Shown: positions 61,901 through 64,000 of the stretch, piece by piece
Layout of the letters: each line of letters opens with the position of its first letter
Position numbering within the stretch: position 1 is the stretch's first letter
From: Rhea pennata
Taxonomy: Eukaryota > Chordata > Aves > Rheiformes > Rheidae
Assembly: GCF_028389875.1 (NCBI RefSeq)
Contig: NC_084670.1
Span: 16,463,383 to 16,527,382, forward strand
Direction: 5' to 3'
DNA length: 64,000 bases
The notes under the pieces: generated by a model
What the model was told of the DNA's origin: nothing
Database searches by the model: none
Seen by the model: only the letters and a program-made list of their open reading frames with translations
Made by a program: the position numbers and the translations under genes

Positions 61901-63545
61901 TTTGTGAATAGGTAGAATCTTATTATTGGACCAAAACAATATTTGATTTATCCACAGTGAAATCAATTTGGAGGATGAGCTAAACTGCTGTCTCCTGAAG
62001 ACAAGCTACTGATTCTGTGTAATCAATGACCTAATTTCTATGGGCACAATCTTCCTCCTGACAGCGTAAGTTAGCCCTTTTTCAGAATAGCCATGGTAGA
62101 AAAATTGCATTCTGATAGAGCAAAAGAGTTTTCCCTTCTCTTCTTCCATGCAATTATAGTGCAAATTTCAGTGGAATACAAATAAAGAATGGTTTACTCA
62201 ATTTTTAAGGGTGGGGAAACCCGGTATAGAGTATATGCAGGTTTACTCAACCATTACTGAGCTTATTTCTCACTTCATTTCAACTGGGCGTGAAAAAGAT
62301 TGTCAGAATTTATAATTATTCTCATTTTTTGATGCAATCTCACTTCAGGCCTACCTTGCTTCCATGACAGCAACACCAGTAGGTTCACTAAATGGTGAGA
62401 TCTGATACACCTGCTGTGATGCAACTTCTGTTATAAGGGTACCACTGTCTGAGTGTTTTAGTTTGTATGAGAAAGCTGCAGTCCCCTTTATGGGCCTTCT
62501 TTTCTACACAAAGACAAAGAAATCCACAAAATGAATGGGAATAACAGCTGTGCTTGATATTAGGAAGATCTGTTCAGGTCTTACATACCATCATGTCCAC
62601 AGGACAAGGACGGATGTAAGCCATTCCAATACTCGTCATCACATTTTCCTGGCAATTGTTTTGGTCTATGGTTTTGGTAACAGACGCTCGGCTATTCTTC
62701 CTGTCTTCCTGGATAACATACCTTGTATGGCAAACACCTCCAATACCAGCCTGCACAGATCAATAGAGATAATTAGACTTCCTAATTACATCAGCATTTC
62801 ACTGCATGAGTAGATTTACTGAATGAAGATTCTGACACACAGGATGATGGTAAGGATATTCTAAGCTATCTTAATTATGTATTGAAATCTTCTGCCATTA
62901 CTTATGCTTAATCCTATTGAACTGAAAAACAGACATGAACAAAAGTCAACTGAGTTTCAAATGAAAAAGTAATCAATTGATTAATATGAGCAGTGAACAG
63001 ACAAAATGGATGAAGTGGCTGTACCAATGAAGTTATGTAACAAATAATTAATAGCTAATCATCCTTTTTTCTTGAAAGTACTGCATTTTAAGTAAAGCAC
63101 TTATACAGACATCTGAAAAAATTTCCAATGGAAGCAATTACTTCAACACCTACATTTTCTTTTCTGTGAATGAAAATGGACTTTGCTTGATGATGCCTGT
63201 TTCAAAGTAGATGCAAACAAACATGAACTTGAATGAAGAGCATCAAAAAAAAATTCTTTCAATTAAGTAGTTTTAGAAAAGAAATAAACAAACCTCTTGC
63301 AATTCATACACATTCTGTGATTTTTTAATAGTTATCTGCATCATGTTCAGCATTCCCCTCACTATGTTAATACACAGATCAGGGCAGTCTTCTGGGGCAT
63401 AAATGTTTCCAACCCGCCCACTACTGTATTCAAACTTGAACGGTCGGGTAAAACATGAAGACACCATCTGGGTGATTTTTGAAGATCGAGTGAATGGATC
63501 CTTGGGCCATATTCCATTGTACTCCTCCAGTTGTGGGGAGCGGAT
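40003..63545 (-). CDS. VTG2: Vitellogenin, VTG2-type (long phosvitin); exons 4-35, 5' end outside window
   Basis: Major liver-made yolk precursor. Exons (minus): 63294-63545, 62589-62750, 62355-62503, 61598-61748, 61322-61479, 61068-61233, 60076-60201, 59590-59808, 58391-58608, 58131-58228, 57450-57574, 57237-57338, 56469-56588, 56191-56380, 52677-52770, 52264-52449, 51703-51847, 51368-51590, 51102-51277, 49898-50752, 49364-49414, 48453-48542, 47178-47390, 46941-47083, 46392-46530, 45741-45876, 45120-45306, 44691-44785, 43579-43676, 42737-42896, 40922-41083 and 40003-40121. They sum to 5508 nt (1835 codons plus TGA) with no interruption. Long stretches match chicken vitellogenin-2 as I recall it: [82 protein letters not shown] and [20 protein letters not shown]3 devotes 73 codons to exons 1-3; adding a similar number gives about 1908 aa. 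Missing exons 1-3 are a window-edge effect, not damage. Confidence 0.95.
42372..42646 (-). mobile_element. CR1 LINE 3'-end fragment (avian), minus strand
   Basis: The plus strand carries the hallmark antisense CR1 tail: GGTTGGAAGGGACCTCTGGA, GATCATCTAGTCCAACCCC, CTCCACAGCCTCTCTGGGCA and CTGTTCCAGTGCTCTGTCAC. The element 3' end is at the left; it is heavily 5'-truncated (about 275 bp), as most CR1 copies are. It is fairly close to the consensus I recall, so moderately young. It sits in VTG2 intron 33, about 90 bp from exon 33 and in the same orientation as the gene. Confidence 0.93.
42737..45306 (-). other. VTG2: VTG2 exons 30-33: von Willebrand D domain
   Basis: Exon 30: [20 protein letters not shown] and [20 protein letters not shown]. 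Exon 31: [20 protein letters not shown]. Exon 32: [20 protein letters not shown]. Exon 33: [20 protein letters not shown], with the vWD CGICG motif. Disulfide-rich, cleaved from the precursor with the C-terminal peptide as YGP40-type yolk glycoprotein in chicken. Confidence 0.92.
45741..49414 (-). other. VTG2: VTG2 exons 24-29: linker and lipovitellin-2
   Basis: Exon 24 (51 nt) codes [17 protein letters not shown]; exon 25 (90 nt) codes [20 protein letters not shown]. Exons 26-29 code [79 protein letters not shown] and [20 protein letters not shown]. These correspond closely to chicken VTG2 lipovitellin-2 as I remember it. Confidence 0.92.
49898..50752 (-). other. VTG2: VTG2 exon 23: long phosvitin domain
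   Basis: A 285-codon exon dominated by serine runs punctuated by Lys, Arg, Gly and Asp ([15 protein letters not shown]). Serine is coded almost wholly by AGC and AGT, so the plus strand looks like a CTG/ACT repeat. It starts [18 protein letters not shown] (NKT sequon). Near the C-terminal end are two His-rich copies ([14 protein letters not shown] and [14 protein letters not shown]) separated by serines, then a pure 12-serine run (about 49916-49951) and MYSKIW. The phosphoserines bind metals in yolk. Arrays in other frames are shadows. Confidence 0.95.
49915..49952 (-). repeat. Pure (AGC)n trinucleotide run in VTG2 phosvitin
   Basis: About twelve uninterrupted CTG units on the plus strand, read as AGC (Ser) codons. 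It is the purest part of a longer AGC/AGT tract (to about 50530) and likely length-polymorphic. Confidence 0.85.
50822..51277 (-). repeat. VTG2 copy of the paralogous high-identity tract
   Basis: Partner of 22060-22541, same orientation. Conserved intronic blocks include AAGCTGCTCAG, the 20-mer GCAAGGAAACATAACTTCCT, GCAGAAGCTGCAC and TTGGAAAATATTCCCCT. Intron 22 is 349 bp here and 358 bp in VTG3. Confidence 0.75.
52490..52602. repeat. (TA/TG)n microsatellite cluster
   Basis: Mixed TA, TG and CA dinucleotide runs in VTG2 intron 18, including TGTGTGTGTATATATACAC and a pure TA stretch. Confidence 0.85.
52840..52950 (-). repeat. Possible old dispersed repeat remnant
   Basis: The minus strand carries CTTGAAGAAGAGCTCGTGTA and then CAATAAAAAATATAACTTC, similar in order to a dispersed sauropsid repeat I recall (GAAGAAGAGCTCTGTGTA ... 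CAATAAAAGATATTACCTC). I cannot name its class. Confidence 0.3.
53819..53895. mobile_element. Possible ancient sauropsid CR1-like 3' fragment
   Basis: AAGAACATAAGAATTGCCAT, followed by CCAGTGTCTTATCTGCAATA and GTGGCC, resembles the sequence AACATAAGAATGGCCATACT ... CCAGTATCCTGTCTgacaGTGGCC that I recall from turtle and crocodilian CR1 tails. Short and diverged. Confidence 0.4.
54200..55195 (-). mobile_element. Older, longer CR1 LINE fragment in VTG2 intron 17
   Basis: About 1 kb aligning throughout with antisense CR1: TTTTGAATATCTCCAAGGAT, ATTGCCTCTTGTCCTTTCA, GAGGCTAAACAAACCCTGCT, GGACTTGTTCCAGTCTGTCA, CACAAGGGCACACTGCTGCT and TTGGTGTTATCCACAGATTT. It includes the C-terminal part of the reverse-transcriptase ORF, now interrupted. 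Divergence is visibly higher than in the copy at 42.4 kb. It lacks the extreme 3' tail and is 5'-truncated. Confidence 0.85.
59102..59141. repeat. Exact 20-bp tandem duplication
   Basis: Two perfect back-to-back copies of ACTGCCCTTGCCACACTGGC in VTG2 intron 11. Confidence 0.9.
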
Positions 63546-64000
63546 CTGAGAGAAAATGTTAGAAAATATATTTATTTCTACTTGCGAATAACATAACTTT
63601 GGTACTAAATATGCAAATAGAAAACAAGAAATTAACATAATCATTGGTTACATACTCTTTCTTCCAAATATAGGCTTAGATATGCATACAGCAATTCATT
63701 CTCTCCTTTCTTGCTTATACTATTTTAAAACCAGGATAAACTCTGTAGACTCAGTAGTATTATGCTACAAAACAGTTAACACATCATTATTATCTTGTAG
63801 TGAGATTTTAAACATCTTACTTCCATTAACTATATTTGGTGGGAAAGGCTGGTTCAAAAAATAATAACAAAGATTTGAATAAAATTCTTCACATTTTTAT
63901 CCTTCAACTAAATATTATTCTGCTTTAGGTGCAAGTTAATATTTAAAAAGTGTGTATCATTCTAAATTTCAAAAAAATAAATTTTAAAATATTGGATTTT

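Larger units (their letters stand above)
51102..63545 (-). other. VTG2: VTG2 exons 4-22: lipovitellin-1
   Basis: Lipid-cavity module: [18 protein letters not shown] and [14 protein letters not shown] (exon 4), [20 protein letters not shown] (exon 5), GVAVMEAR and [15 protein letters not shown] (exons 6-7), [13 protein letters not shown] (exons 8-9), [17 protein letters not shown] (exon 11), [19 protein letters not shown] (exon 14), [18 protein letters not shown] (exon 17), and [19 protein letters not shown] (exon 21). Intron 17 (52771-56190) is much longer than in VTG3 (about 350 bp) because it holds repeats. Both paralogues use the atypical donor GAG|GTTTGT after exon 4. Confidence 0.92.

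Noticed and set aside
63546-64000. Possible VTG2 exon 3 at the right edge
   Set aside because: No sequence resembling the exon 3 peptide (YxYxYEG region) appears; exons 1-3 must lie beyond the window.
1-64000. CRISPR arrays, tRNA or rRNA genes, endogenous retroviruses, bacterial-type operons
   Set aside because: Nothing supporting any of these was seen; the sequence is ordinary vertebrate nuclear DNA.

Overview
The window is vertebrate nuclear DNA and almost certainly from a bird. It carries spliced genes with GT-AG introns and avian-type CR1 LINE fragments. It also holds two tandem vitellogenin genes beside CTBS, an arrangement I recall from chicken chromosome 8. The proteins resemble chicken but are not identical (for example GIWPKDPF where I remember GVWPRDPF), so this is probably another species; I cannot name it. 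All family assignments come from recognising translated exons. No database search was run.

Layout: (1) 1-3090 holds the probable last coding exon of SPATA1 on the plus strand (656-760) and its 3' UTR. (2) 3.1-11.0 kb is CTBS (di-N-acetylchitobiase, GH18, lysosomal), minus strand, 7 coding exons, 367 aa, convergent with SPATA1. (3) 11.2-34.5 kb is a complete vitellogenin gene on the minus strand with a short phosvitin (VTG3-type). Its 35 exons sum to an open frame of 1738 aa. A TATA box lies about 40 bp upstream of the ATG and a near-consensus estrogen response element about 340 bp upstream. (4) 34.5-39.8 kb is an intergenic spacer. (5) 39.8-63.5 kb is a second vitellogenin gene (VTG2-type, long phosvitin), exons 4-35, 1835 aa in frame. 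Exons 1-3 and its promoter lie beyond the right edge.

The two vitellogenins are liver-made, estrogen-induced yolk precursors that the oocyte takes up and cleaves into lipovitellins, phosvitin and YGP-like C-terminal fragments. The exon structure of the pair is nearly identical: 26 of 32 shared exons have exactly the same length and the other six differ by multiples of three. The clearest departure from ordinary divergence is around exon 22 and its downstream intron. There the paralogues are far more alike than elsewhere, including in noncoding sequence, which suggests gene conversion. VTG3 also has GC-rich CpG-island sequence at both ends, and its poly(A) signal lies only about 250 bp from the CTBS start codon.

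I found no CRISPR, operon, RNA gene, viral element or wholly new system. The window is a well-known locus with some unusual evolutionary features.
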